Source of the DNA: Agrostemma githago
Lineage: Eukaryota > Streptophyta > Magnoliopsida > Caryophyllales > Caryophyllaceae
DNA: 64,000 nt
NCBI GenBank assembly: GCA_958450325.1
Contig: OY288259.1
Coordinates: 29,878,734-29,942,733, forward strand
Direction: 5' to 3'
This document shows positions 1 to 11,237 of this stretch, piece after piece (within the stretch, counting starts at the first letter, position 1; each line of letters opens with the position of its first letter). Position numbers and translations under genes: made by a program. Under the pieces are notes generated by a model. It searched no databases and was not told where the DNA came from. It saw only the letters and a program-made list of their open reading frames with translations.

Positions 1-3000
1 TTATTTATGCACATAATGAAGGGAAAGATTGAAAGGAATTATGGAATCAGCTAAGGGACATTGCCGGCCTTATTCAGGGGCCATGGGCATGGGCTGGAGA
101 CATGAATACGGTTTGTCATCCCGATGAAAGACTAGGTGGGAACACTAAGACTGAGGATATGGATGACTTTCTTGCCTGTATCAACGATTGTGACATGTCT
201 GATATTGCTGCGACGGGCTCGTTTTTCACCTGGAATAATAAAAGAGAGTCGGCCAGCAGAATATACAGTAGAATCGATAGATTCATGATCAATCAGGAAT
301 GGTCAAATAAACTCCCAGATATGCAAGCCCATTTCTTTCCCGAAGGGCTCTTTGATCATAATCCTTGTGTTATTTCCAACATGAATGATGCTCCGAGGGC
401 TAAAGCTAGCTTCAAATTTTTCGATATGTGGATTGAATATCCTGACTACCTAACTACAGTCCAGCAATTTTGGAAGGATGAGTTTACTGGCACCCATATG
501 TTCATCCTTATCAAAAAGCTTAAAAAGCTTAAGCATGGTCTTAGATTGATTAACAAAACAGCGTACTCGAATATTGAGCTCAGAACAACTAAAGCAAGAC
601 ATGAGTTGGACCAAATTCAACTTCAAATTCAGCAGGATTACACTAATGCCGAGCTCATAGCCATGGAACAGGAGGCTGCGGATATATTTATGGACCTGAT
701 CAAGGCTCAGTCAATTTTCCTGAATCAAAAGGCCAAAACTAACTGGATTCATGACGGTGACAGGAATACCAATCTTTTCCATAGGGTAATCAAGCAGCGA
801 GTATCTCATAACAAGGTCTTGCAAGTAAATGATAAGGAAGGGCAAACGCAGAAGTCTCCCCATGGAATTCAAAACGCATTCTTGAATTACTATGAGGATC
901 TTCTGGGTAGCAGCAAGGAGACGGAGCGGGTAAGAAAGGAAGTGATTCAACTTGGCCCATCATGTAACGAGGATCAAAATAGGACGCTGAACAAAATGAT
1001 TACGGATGAAGAGATCAAAAGCATCGTCTTTTCTATTCCAAATGACAAAGCCCCGGGCCCTGATGGATATACAAGTGGATTCTTCAAATCTGCGTGGAAT
1101 ATTGTAGGGAAGGATGTCTGTCTTGCAGTTCATGACTTCTTTCGAACTGGCAGACTCCTACAACAAGTAAATGCTACCAATATCACTTTAATCCCTAAAA
1201 CTGCTAGACCGGAATCGGTTAACCAATTCCGTCCCATTGCTTGCTGTAATATCACCTACAAAATCATATCTAAACTCCTTTGCAAGAGGTTGGCTCCGGT
1301 CCTCCCTCATTTGGTGCAGGAAAATCAGGGAGCTTTTGTGAAAGACAGATCTGTACTCGAGAACATTCTTATCTGTCAAGACATCATTCAACACTACAAC
1401 AGGAACTCAGCCACCCCGCGTTGCCTCATAAAAATCGACCTCCAAAAAGCTTATGACTCAGTGGAATGGGGTTTTATTGATGATATGCTGCAACACCTAA
1501 AATTCCCTGATCATTTTAGAAACCTTCTGATGGCGTGCATTACTTCCCCTCAGTACACTCTTAACCTTAATGGTACAACTTTTGGGTACTTCAAAGGTAA
1601 AAGAGGACTCCGACAGGGTGATCCCATCTCGCCCTTGGTATTCACTCTTTGTATGGAATACCTGAGTAGATTAATTAGGTATGCTACGACTAAATGGTCA
1701 TTCAAGTACCATCCTAAATGCCGGCAGATTAAATTGACCCATCTTATTTTTGCCGAGGATCTTATGCTATTCTGTAAAGGTGAGGTCCACTCTATTATGT
1801 TGCTAATTAGGGCTCTGTCTTCGTTCTCTAAAGCCTCTGGTTTGACTGTTAATTCCTCGAAATCGGCCATCTTCTTTAGAGGTATGAAAAAAGAAACCAA
1901 AGAGGACATACAGCAGGCTACGGGATTTGTCGAAGGTGAATTACCATTCACCTATCTTGGTCTTCCTATAAAAACTAGAAAGCCTAACAATAAGGAATGC
2001 TCGATACTTACGGAAAAAATGGTGACCAGAATTCGGAACAACGGGGCAAAGCAGCTGTCCTATGCGGGGAGAGTTGCTCTCATTAACTCAGTGCTCAACT
2101 CTCTGTACACGTACTGGGCGTCACTATTAATTATCCCTAAGGGAACTATTAACAGAGTGGAAGCTATATGCCGGAACTTCCTCTGGAACGGTCAGGCGGA
2201 GTACAAGAGAGTTCCTCTTGTGGCGTGGGAGAAAGTAACAAGAACTAAAGATGAAGGGGGCTTAGGAATTCGGAAAGCAAGCACCTGGAATGTTGCTGCA
2301 GTTGGCAAGTTGGTCCAATGGATTTATGAACAGAAGGAATGCTTGTGGATTAAATGGGTTAACGCAAATCATTTGTAAGGGGCTGACTGGCAACAATATT
2401 CCCCTCCAACGGACTGCTCCTTGTCTTGGAGGACTATCTGTAAGGCGAAAGACAAATTTAAAGAGGGATATAATCATGGGAGGTGGACTGCTCACCCGCA
2501 TGGATACTCGATTGGAAGGGGCTATCAATGGCTTAGAGGCGAGCATCCTAAACCTGATTGGTTTCCTATGGTTTGGAATAAGTGGAATATCCCTAAACAC
2601 TCCTTCATTACATGGATCCTTCTTCAAGGAGGACTTAACCTGAAGGACAAACTGTATAGACTTGGGTGTTGCGATGATGATAAATGCTGTGTATGCGAGA
2701 CAGAGACGGAGACTGATACGCACCTATTCGAACAGTGCCCTTACAGCAGCAAAATAAGGAGAAACATCGAAGATTGGATTGACTGTAGGCTGTCGGTGAT
2801 GCAGGAATTCAAGAATGTCAAGGCAACCGAGAAACTAATCCCCCTTATCACCACGGCATTCATCTATTCAGTATGGAATGAAAGGAACAATGCTAGAATC
2901 GAAGGTGCTGTTAAGAGACCGGAGGTTTTGACCAAGTTCATTAAGGAGACTGTCATTGACAAGGCTAAGGCTATACTAAGGTCAAATACTAATAACCAGG

Positions 3001-3158
3001 AAAATGAGGTTCTGATTAGGCTGATCTAAACCTTGGGTTCTGTATGGTTGTACGGTTTGTTTGTGAGTGATATCGAGACTCTTGCTCGACTATCCTCCCC
3101 CCACTTGTATATTTTTTGTGAATGAAATAACAAGACTCACATTTAACCAAAAAAAAAA
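1..3158 (+). mobile_element. LINE-A: L1-type non-LTR retrotransposon, 5' part outside the window
   Basis: The stretch holds the distal part of ORF2 of a plant L1-type LINE (end of the endonuclease, reverse transcriptase, C-terminal zinc-binding domain), then a short 3' UTR and an A-run at 3149-3158. There are no LTRs. The 3' UTR and the ORF2 layout match LINE-B (9821-14630), so both belong to the same lineage. The TSD cannot be checked because the 5' end lies outside the window. It probably sits inside the CACTA transposon whose right end is at 5841. Confidence 0.93.
3..3029 (+). pseudogene. LINE-A ORF2 (endonuclease end, reverse transcriptase, zf-RVT), broken
   Basis: ORF2 of L1-type elements nicks target DNA (APE-like endonuclease) and primes reverse transcription from the nick. 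The frame enters in the endonuclease just before its GD-N block (GDMNTV, about 97-114) and keeps the later SRIDRFMIN and GLFDHNPC blocks. The RT fingers and palm follow (KAPGPDGYTSGFF, about 1050; KIDLQKAYDSVEW; GLRQGDPISPL). The catalytic box reads FAED instead of FADD: the first aspartate codon at 1755-1757 is GAG. A zf-RVT domain (CCVC...H...C) lies near 2680-2740. Two in-frame stops break it, TGA at 30-32 and TAA at 2376-2378; between and after them the frame stays open to the natural stop at 3027-3029. The changed catalytic residue means this copy is dead even without the stops. Confidence 0.9.
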
Positions 3159-3244
3159 GTTTTACCTATTGTACTATCGGGGAATTCAATGCTCGAATTC
3201 AATAGGCTCCGATTCGTTGATTAGACGTCATTTGTCTTCAAGTT

Positions 3245-3608
3245 TTTTTTTCGTTAAAGGTAAGTATATTGCAATAAAAAATCACATATACAAGACTAAC
3301 TAGGCCAGACTTAGCATGTAAGTTTTATCCTTGTCACTATGTTTGGTGTGTAGTCTACTTTGAATCATGCTATTAAGCTCTTTTTTAATACTAGCTATTA
3401 CAATTTCATGTCTAAGCAGCACATTCTCAAGCCTGCATTGATTTCTTTGTTTCCAGATGAAGTATATAGTAGCATTAATAGCTCCTTTTTTATTGATCTT
3501 TGTAGTTTGGTACCCTTCAGTCTAAGTCTCAAGTGATTGTTAATGCTGAAATCTGCCTTGAACTTGCACCAGCCAGCCACTCCTTGTAGTATCCTGTTAC
3601 TGTAAGTG
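3245..3608 (-). mobile_element. LINE-E: short 5'-truncated LINE 3' end
   Basis: On the minus strand this is the last ~60 codons of a LINE ORF2 plus 3' UTR and poly-A (poly-T at about 3243-3250 on the plus strand). Its reverse complement encodes a peptide like the C-termini of the other LINE copies here: a GAINATIY-type block, then an RNQCR block and a stop. It is flanked by a 13-bp TSD, TTGTCTTCAAGTT (3232-3244) and TTGTCCTCAAGTT (3609-3621), with one mismatch. That fixes both ends and shows ordinary target-primed insertion with severe 5' truncation. Confidence 0.88.
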
Positions 3609-3859
3609 TTGTCCTCAAGTTAGGTTTACCTAACTTTCAATACTAGCTGCACTCAACCCAAACACATGTTACATTTGTAATCATACAAGATGGGTTATTG
3701 TTGAACTAATCAGGCTGTACTTGAATACTTGTCGCGTCTTTATAATTTTTGGATAATGCAATACATGACTAGCCACTATTTGGTATTTACTGAGGTCTAG
3801 TGGTGAGTTCTGATGTACATGAGACTCCACTTCTTGGACTTCATTTTACTTCAAGCTAA

Positions 3860-4099
3860 CACAAATTATAGTATACAACCGTTGTACCGTACGACGGATC
3901 TAATTTATGGAAAAAAGTCATCACTTTATGTTATTTAGTGACCACTTTAAGTTAAATAGTGACCACATTTTAATATGAAAAAATGGTAACTATTTATCTG
4001 AAAGTGGTAACTAACTAACCTAAAATGGTCACTTTTTATCATAAGTTGCAAACTTTTACTACTGTCGCATGGTACAACGGTTGTACACAATAATTACTG
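3860..4099. mobile_element. Mutator-like MITE, 240 bp, with 9-bp TSD
   Basis: The two ends are inverted repeats of about 35 bp. The left inner part reads GTATACAACCGTTGTACCGT, and the reverse complement of the right end reads GTGTACAACCGTTGTACCAT. The element is flanked by the perfect 9-bp repeat TCAAGCTAA (3851-3859 and 4100-4108). A 9-bp TSD is typical of Mutator-like elements. The interior is AT-rich, has several GTCACTTT/GTGACCACTTT motifs in both orientations, and has no coding capacity, so it must have been moved by a transposase supplied in trans. Confidence 0.88.
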
Positions 4100-4108
4100 T
4101 CAAGCTAA

Positions 4109-5500
4109 TACATGCCACGAATCTTAATTGAACGAAGTTAAATTGATGTGCACTGCTGCATTCAAATGGGGTATGGGCTGAATTAAGTTGCGAATGTTGA
4201 CAATGCAGGTCATGTTTATGGAAGACCATGATTTTATCAAGTACAACTCACGTTTTGACACTTAACCAGCACAACCAGTGAAGTTTTGAAGCAAGGAATC
4301 TATAATTCTGTTCGCATTCATGTAACGCAAGACCCTCTAAAACCCGATGAAAATCTATGTATATTCGAGCAAGCACAGGCTGCTTCTGAATAGGTTTTAA
4401 GCTAATTTCCAACTTCGTTGATCATGTTTTTTTTGTCGTACTATATCTTAACTTGAGAGGATCTCTCTCGAGATGTGTCCGCCTTTTTAAATGCAATATA
4501 TCAAGAATTATACCTTCCTAACCTTATTACTATTTGCAAATAATGTGTAGTGGGCTGGGGCAAGATTTTTCAAATACAGTTTATTCTTATGTCACACAGT
4601 TCATAACTTATAATAATGATATTACTTATAGTACGTAGTTTCTAATTTTTTCAGGGGAAGTTGAGTGAAATTTCACAGTGACGGTTGGAAAGATGTACGA
4701 CGTTGTTATTCACACATGTAAGTTGGACTAACTTCTACTTTATTTATATACTTCGTAATATTCTTTCTCTTAAAACTTGATCTCTGATCTTTAGCCTTAT
4801 CATAGGTTGCTAGTGTTCAGAGGTTTAAAAGATCTGAAACGCTTGTTGCTAGCTCTAATGTCTTGAACACAATATTCGGGTACATAGATTTCTCTTATTG
4901 ATTTTCATGACGATCTCAGTTCAATATCTTTAATTTTTTGTTTGTTTAACTAGTTACCTTTCGAAAAAGTACTCTCACTAAACAGCGTTTCGCTTGCTGC
5001 ATGAAAGCAGGCTGCATGGAACCTGACGTGATGCGATTTCACAATTTATGGTGAAAGCAAATGAAAGATGGCAATAAGTTTCTAGAGCATAACAGATTGT
5101 TTTTTTAGCAATGATACCTCAAAGTTATGACCCCATCTGACAATGACGAAATGGTGTAATGCGTCATTATTGAAGATACTAAGGCAATTAAGTAAAATTA
5201 GTTTTTATGTATTTTGTTGTTAGTTTTCAATTGCAAGCCCTCTTAATAATATGTCCATCTCTCAAAAGATTGATTGATGTATCTAATATTTCTTTTGGCA
5301 TTTTAAAAAAATGTAATGGGTGATCTACTCTAAGCTGGAATTGATGTCAGAAGAAATTTTTATATTTTTGGTTGTTGGTTTCAATAGTTATTTGTATATG
5401 GTACTACTGTATTAGATAATGTAAAAATCTTTCGTTAATTACTAATATTAGTTGCATGTTTTATTATTTGGGTTTTTTTTGTTTTTTTGTTTTAATTTAG
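4109..5500. other. Non-coding interior, probably of the CACTA element ending at 5841
   Basis: AT-rich sequence without a credible reading frame. A short exon-like stretch with a good acceptor (near 4653) and a GTAAGT donor (near 4719) has stops in all three frames, so I do not call an exon. No transposase-like (TNPA/TNPD) protein is visible. The stretch 3622-3850 is similar and also holds nothing I can name. Confidence 0.5.
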
Positions 5501-5504
5501 AAAT

Positions 5505-5841
5505 GGCTTCGATTATTTTTTATGAACCGAGGCCTTTAACATAGTTTTGGCTTCGGTTATAATCATTAACTGAAGCCATTTAGTAGCTTTTGGCTTCGGT
5601 TGTTACTAATAACCGATGTCTTTACTCACTTTTAGTTACGGTTCAATTTAAGAACCGAAGCCTTTATAATGTTTTCAGCTTCGGTTCCTATAAATAACCG
5701 TTGCCAAAAATATATTTTGTTATGCCTCGTAACCGAAGCCACAACTCAAACACTTAATGCTACGCCTTGATTTACTACGCCCATTTAACCGTAGCCATAT
5801 GTCCTTTTTAACCATAACCACAAGTGCTTTTTGTACTAGTG
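5505..5841. mobile_element. Right end of a CACTA (En/Spm-type) DNA transposon
   Basis: The element ends at 5841 with TTTTTGTACTAGTG (5828-5841), the reverse complement of a CACTA-type terminal inverted repeat. The 300 bp before it are packed with about eight copies of GGCTTCGGTT or its complement AACCGAAGCC in both orientations. Such subterminal arrays bind the transposase in this superfamily. Immediately to the right, Athila-like gag coding sequence begins in mid-frame, so the transposon inserted into that gag. The matching left end (starting CACTAGTACAAAAA) is not in the window, so the element is either longer than 5.8 kb or was truncated. Confidence 0.85.
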
Positions 5842-7512
5842 GGGAACTCTCAACATCAACAAGGGTCCCAAAGTACTCAACAAGAAAATAAGCAAAGGAG
5901 CCGGTCTCCAATTCATGATGATGGCATTCCCCTAGCCATCACCAATACTCCACACAATCAACAATCTCCACCTCGGGATCCTGAGATGCAAAAGGCAATT
6001 TTGGAGATGAAAAGAAGCCAATTGGAGATGCAAAGAGCTCAACAAGAACTTTATGCTCAACTTCAAAGGGAAAGTACTCATAGAAAGATGCTCGAAACCC
6101 AACTAGCTCAAGTTGCTTTGGGTAGTTCTTCAAGGCAAAAGGGTCAACTACCTCCTCAAGGCGAGCCAACAAAATTTGAGACCGCAAATGCTATTACCTT
6201 GAGGAGTGGTGCAACTTATGACTCTCCGATGTTCCCTAATGAGCAAGAAGCAATGAAAGAAGTGGAATCTCCATGTCAAAACAATGAAAATTGGGGAAAT
6301 CTCATGGAGGAGCAAGTCTTGTAGGAAATTGAAAAACCGGTTGAAGACAAGCTTCCCCCACTCCAAGAAGAAGACAAGGCAAAGAAGAAGATGTCAAATG
6401 AAAAATACAAACCTAATGAACAAGACAAGATACACATGAAGTTGCCATTCCCAACAAGGCAATTAAAGACAAAGTTGGATGTTCAATTTGACAAGTTTGT
6501 TGATATTGTGAGGAAATTAGATGTGAGCATCCCTTTTACCGAGCTAATTACCCAAGTCCCGGCCTATGGAAAGTTCATGAGAGAAATCTTGGCTAGGAAG
6601 AGATCCTTGGGCAAGGAAGAGACCATAGCATTTACAAGAGAGGTGAGTGACCTTATTCAAGGTTCCACCTTACTTAAGCTCAAGGATCCGGGTAGTTTCT
6701 CAATCTCGTGCACCATAGGGAATTTGAAGATCTATGGGGAGCTATGTTATTTGGGGGCAAGTGTGAGCATTTTCCCCTACTCAATTTGTGAGGGACTTGG
6801 AATGAAAGAGCTCAAGTGTACCTCGATTACACTCCAAATGGCCTATCGTTCGCTTAATCGACCATTAAGAATGTTAGAGGATGTGCCACTAAGAATCGGG
6901 AAATTCTTCATTCCGATCGACTTCCTTGTGCTTGATATGCCGGAAGATGCTACCACCCCCATTATCCTAGGGCGCCCTTTTCTACATACCGCCGGTGCAA
7001 TGATCGACGTCAAGAAAGGTAGGATCACCTTTGAATTAGGCGCTGAGAAGCTCGTGTTTGACCTCCAAGGGAACTCCTCGCCTACTTATGAAGAGTCATG
7101 TAATATGATTCATGCCTTGAAAGACATAGAGCTAGGGAATGAGTCGGGCGAAAGCTTGAAAGACAACAACTTGTGTGGAATTGAAGATGATGCTTCCGAG
7201 CTTGAGGTGGATGAATGCCCTTGTTGTGTGACTGAAGAAAAGTTGCTAGGAAAGAAGAAAGTTGAGCCTCCCTTGGGGCCCCATGAAGATGAAATGAAGT
7301 TTGGGTATATACCGAAGGATCGAAAGTACAAGTTCAAGCCGTTGAACTTAGTAGATCGGGATGCCCCGGGAACTTCGAGGCAAGGTTGTGAGGAACCTTG
7401 GAGTGTAGATTGGTATTCCACAAGCTTGATTGAAGATTTCTCCAGAGCCTTTCATTTGTTACTCCGTGCTCTTGAAGGCGATGAAGTCATCAACCATGTT
7501 GTTGAAAAATGA
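5842..7512 (+). pseudogene. Athila-like gag (C-terminal part) and retropepsin-like protease
   Basis: One frame runs from the CACTA junction to TGA at 7510-7512, with a single in-frame TAG at 6322-6324. The first part is the glutamine-rich, coiled-coil-like end of Athila Gag (about 5990-6120), followed by the lineage-typical block ANAITLRSG (about 6184-6210). Next comes LPFPTRQLKTKLDVQF (about 6436), and then the protease: LCYLGASVSIFP (about 6742-6777) and PIILGRPFLHTAGA (about 6958-7000). The usual catalytic aspartate of the LCDLGAS box is tyrosine here (TAT at 6748-6750), so the protease should be inactive. After the protease the frame runs only ~130 more codons and stops before any reverse transcriptase. 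The N-terminal half of Gag lies left of the CACTA insertion. Confidence 0.86.
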
Positions 7513-7885
7513 ATGAAGTATCCACCATCCTAGGTTTGACGGAGTTGCTCAAGAACCGTCATGTTGTATATATCTTTTCCCTCTTCTTTGAGTTTTTCTA
7601 TTTGTATTTGTGTGGTTCTAGGATTTGTGTGTTTTGTGGAATTCTTGTCATTTGGTACTTTGATGAGCGATGTGAGGGAGGGATCTTTGATGGTGTTTAT
7701 TGAGTTTATTTGATAGGTTGATACTGAAGATGAAGTTTTGAGAGGAGTTGTTGATGATAGAAGCTTGGATCTTAGGCAAGGAAGTCGGTTTTTGAGCTTT
7801 TCATAAGCCTTTGGGGATGGGATTCTAAATCTCGATGTATTATTTGCCTTTTGGGTAGAGCTATTAAGGAATAAAGAGCTTGAGA
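7513..7885 (+). other. Athila-like element, non-coding stretch after protease
   Basis: T- and G-rich sequence that continues the retrotransposon after the protease stop. I see no pol domain, promoter or repeat in it. Short open frames here have no family resemblance. Confidence 0.55.
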
Positions 7886-8040
7886 GGTAATCCCGACCGT
7901 AGTGGGTGTCATCACGACCGGGATGAAGTGAGCATGGAAACAGGAGCTTCTAACGAGCCATCACGACCGAGACCTGTCTCTTCCCGACCGGGACCAATCC
8001 GTCACGACCGGGACCAAGTCCATCTCGATCGGGATGAGTT
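7886..8040. repeat. Degenerate array of palindromic CCCGACCGGGA-type motifs, internal copy
   Basis: About seven copies of variants of TCCCGACCGGGA / TCACGACCGGGA are spaced 10-40 bp apart. A TATA-like CTTTATACCCCC follows near 8090. The same motif family, in the same order relative to a TATA box, occurs in the 3' LTR of this element (50108-50262). The motif is a near-perfect palindrome, so each copy is a small inverted repeat. The resemblance suggests that a promoter-type module was copied into the internal region. Confidence 0.7.
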
Positions 8041-8489
8041 CCAGCTTCCCCTTTTGCCTTCTCTTCGTCATTAAAGCCCCACCCCAACACTTTATACCCC
8101 CACCCAACCTCCCTACTCACCTTAGCCTCTATCATTTAACCCTTACACTTCAATTATACACATTAATCGCATCTTCTCATCACTATACATCGAGTTTCCC
8201 CTCAAATCCCACCCTCATTACACCAATGCAAGCCTAGTACTTCAACCATGCGACTACATTTAGGAGGAGGAGGAATAACAATGATGAAGACAAGCAAAGT
8301 GCCGATAACGATCATTGAGGCGACGAAAATTATTGAGTTGCTAACCGTTTGGTAGGCGACTCTCATTTCTTTTCCATCTTTTATTGCTAGTCGATCTCCC
8401 TTTGTATGTTCCCCTTCCCTTTATCCTCTTTGTGTCATGGTGGCCCTCGGGGCCTTTGGAAGTTATTGCTCCCGATTCTCGATGACGTG
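8041..8489 (+). other. Athila-like element, internal non-coding stretch up to the hAT insertion
   Basis: Pyrimidine-rich sequence follows the palindromic array, with a TATA-like CTTTATACC at about 8088-8096. Then comes ordinary non-coding element sequence up to the hAT TSD at 8490-8497. No coding domain is recognisable. Confidence 0.5.
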
Positions 8490-8773
8490 ATTACATCCAG
8501 GGCCGGTCCTGGTCGTTTCGAGGCCCTAGGCAAAATTATAGGCCGGGGCCCCTTTAAAAAAATCGTAACCGTCATTTTCATTATTTTCATTGATCTCATA
8601 CCTCTGTAACACCCCGTAATTTTGACAATCTTTTATAAATTTTAAGTATTTATGTTATATTTTGTTGAATTTTAGAAACTATTAGACCCCTTCCGTAGAG
8701 TGGATAGAAATTTCATATTTGATTTCTACAACTTTTCTCATTTTATCATTTCTTTCAAAATCTGTAACATGTC

Positions 8774-8812
8774 ATTTTATTTATTTATTTATTTATTTAT
8801 TTATATTATTTT
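8774..8812. repeat. (ATTT)n microsatellite
   Basis: About eight tandem TTTA units in the left part of the solo LTR. Confidence 0.9.
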
Positions 8813-9956
8813 ACTATTATTTATAATAAATTTTCAGGTCAACTTAAAGACAAAAAAAACCCCTTTCAAAAGGGTGTGTAAATCGTCAATAAAATCCATT
8901 CTATAAAATGGATTTTTCAGTTTAATTTATTGTTTGATAAAATTTTCTAATTGCATGTTTATTTGAAAATGAATTGATTTGTAGGTGGATTATATGTGAC
9001 TAATTAGGCTTGCATGTGAATTATATTTGTCTAATCTTATTTATAACTATGTTCTATATTTGCATGTGAAATTTTGATGGACTTGCATGTTAATGTTATT
9101 GCATGTGAATTTTGTGGTGATTATTAGTTCTATAAAAATTTGTACCTACATCTAATTATAAATAAAATCCAATTTTAAGTTTTTCAAATCGGATTTCTTA
9201 TTGGGGAAAAGGGGGACGGATGGCAGGAAGAAAGGAAAGGTTCAAGTTTCACAAATTTTGTTTAATTTTTAACTTATTAATTTTTAATTATTTATGGAGA
9301 AGAAAAATTATTATGATAAATTATTAATTTCAATATAAATTTTGTTTTATGAAAACCTATTACTCATATTTTAGATATTAAATTTAAACGGTATATAAAA
9401 ATGTGTATTTCTAGATATAATTATAAATTTTACAACTATTTTTATTATCTTCTCAAAGAAGATATGTTAATTGATCTTATTTTATTTTTACTGATATTGT
9501 TATTATACTAACTATGGGTAACATAGAAAATTATTAATTTTATTTTATTGGTGATTCTATTCAACGCTAACATAATTTAATTATTACTTGCGATACCTGA
9601 CCAACGATACCCCGAAATAGTGTAATATTAAAAGACCTAGCTTATTTTCTCGTGAGTAGGTTAGAATTTTAATTTAGGACCTTGGCAATCGTTTAGGCCT
9701 GACTCACGATATCGTTAGACGACTAACATAAAATTTTAGAGTTTGTCTGTAAGAAGTTGCTTATTTAAACTTGTGGATTAGAAGGAATCGTATTTTCTAA
9801 GACACTAAGATTCGAGTTTTTTTTTAGTTATACGGGATTTATATACAATAATAACAAAGAAGATAAAAACCCTAAGGACTAAAAACGCTCTAAGGAAAAC
9901 GCTCTCCCATGGCGATCTGAGGCGGTGTACGTAATCTGCGGCGAGCCCTGTGCACT

Positions 9957-11237
9957 TTGGCTATGGACTCTATTCCTGATTTACGTAACATCACTAATAG
10001 GAGAACTATGGGCAGCAAGGAACGTAAGAAGCAAGCAAGTGGAACGAAGGAGAATTTGAATGGACCGGATATCGATGAGGCTAAGAAATTTGGCAGTATG
10101 AACATCATTGCTGGAGTGCCTCCATATAATTCCAAGGAATTGGGAGGTAATGAGGAAATCATGTTTGAGAATAACCAGGAACAGAATACTGATCATGAGA
10201 AGACGCAAAATACTGATGATGATATGGGCGATTGGTATGATCGGCATGGACGTAAGATTTCTGAACTTATCGATGATGAACGAGATATTGTTCAAATAAC
10301 GGAGGAGGACGTACAGGATGAAATTGATTTTTGGAAATTTGCTGTTTATGGATTTGTCTTAGGAGCGAATCCTCCGTGGGCTGTTCTTGAAGGATATCTC
10401 AAACGAATATGGAAACACCATAAGATAGAAACAATTTCGTTTATGCCAAATGGAGTGTTCGTGGTTCGTTTTCAATCCAAAGAGATGCAGGAAGCAGTGT
10501 TGGGAGCAGGAATTCATATGTTTGACAGCAGGTCAGTTATCATTAAGAAATGGTTACCGGATATTGATTTAGAAAAAGAGGATGTTAAAAGGGTTCCTAC
10601 ATGAGTAAGGATACACAAATTACCGATTAAGTTGTGGGGGGCAAGCATTCCTAAGATAGTTGGCAGATTTGGGAAGTTCATTCAAAGGGATGAAGCAACT
10701 GAAAAGAGGACTCGATTGGGATTTGCTCGGGTGCTAATTGAGGTCCAATTGGATCAGAAATTGCCTGATAAGATCAGAGTACAGGATGAAAAAGGCATAC
10801 TTATGGAGTTCAAAGTGGAGTTCGAGTGGAAGCCAGTTAAATGTAAAGTATGCTTAAATTTGGGTCATTCTGAGAATGAGTGCAGGAGGAAGAAACCTGA
10901 TATGACTAAGAACCGGAAAGAGGCTCACCTGATATGGAAGAAGAAGGAACCTGTGGAGCTTTCAGTGCAGACTGATGCTAGTAGCATTGGTGTTGACAGG
11001 AATAATAGCCAGGTTCGGTTGCAGGGATCACAGGTAATTGGGGCGAATGTACAGGATGCGAAGGAGTATCCAAGTAAGGAGGTTCTTGCTAAAGATAAGT
11101 TAACAACAGACGGAGGTAACGCAGAATATTGGAAAGACAAAGGACAGACAAGTCCCACATTCAAGAATATTCTCATTCAGGAGTCTAGCAAAGAGAGAGT
11201 TGTGAATAGGATACTTTCTCCACCAAAACGTCCATGA
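9957..11237 (+). pseudogene. LINE-B ORF1: DUF4283 and zinc-knuckle RNA-binding protein, one nonsense codon
   Basis: ORF1 proteins of plant L1 elements coat the element RNA. The ATG at about 9963 follows the 5' UTR. An acidic N-terminal region comes first, then a DUF4283 domain (about 10300-10700; blocks FAVYGFVLGANPPWAVLEG and FVVRF). A CCHC zinc knuckle follows (CKVCLNLGHSENEC, about 10842-10883, spacing C-X2-C-X4-H-X4-C), then a polar tail. A single in-frame TGA at 10602-10604 interrupts DUF4283 where other copies carry tryptophan; the frame is otherwise open. The final TGA at 11235-11237 overlaps the ORF2 start codon as ATGA, an arrangement suggestive of termination-reinitiation. LINE-C keeps the same overlap. 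Confidence 0.88.

Noticed and set aside
4653..4719. Exon-like segment with good acceptor and donor
   Set aside because: All three forward frames contain stops.
7509..7703. 64-codon frame overlapping the gag-pro stop
   Set aside because: A hydrophobic low-complexity translation with no relation to pol; not expected in this position.
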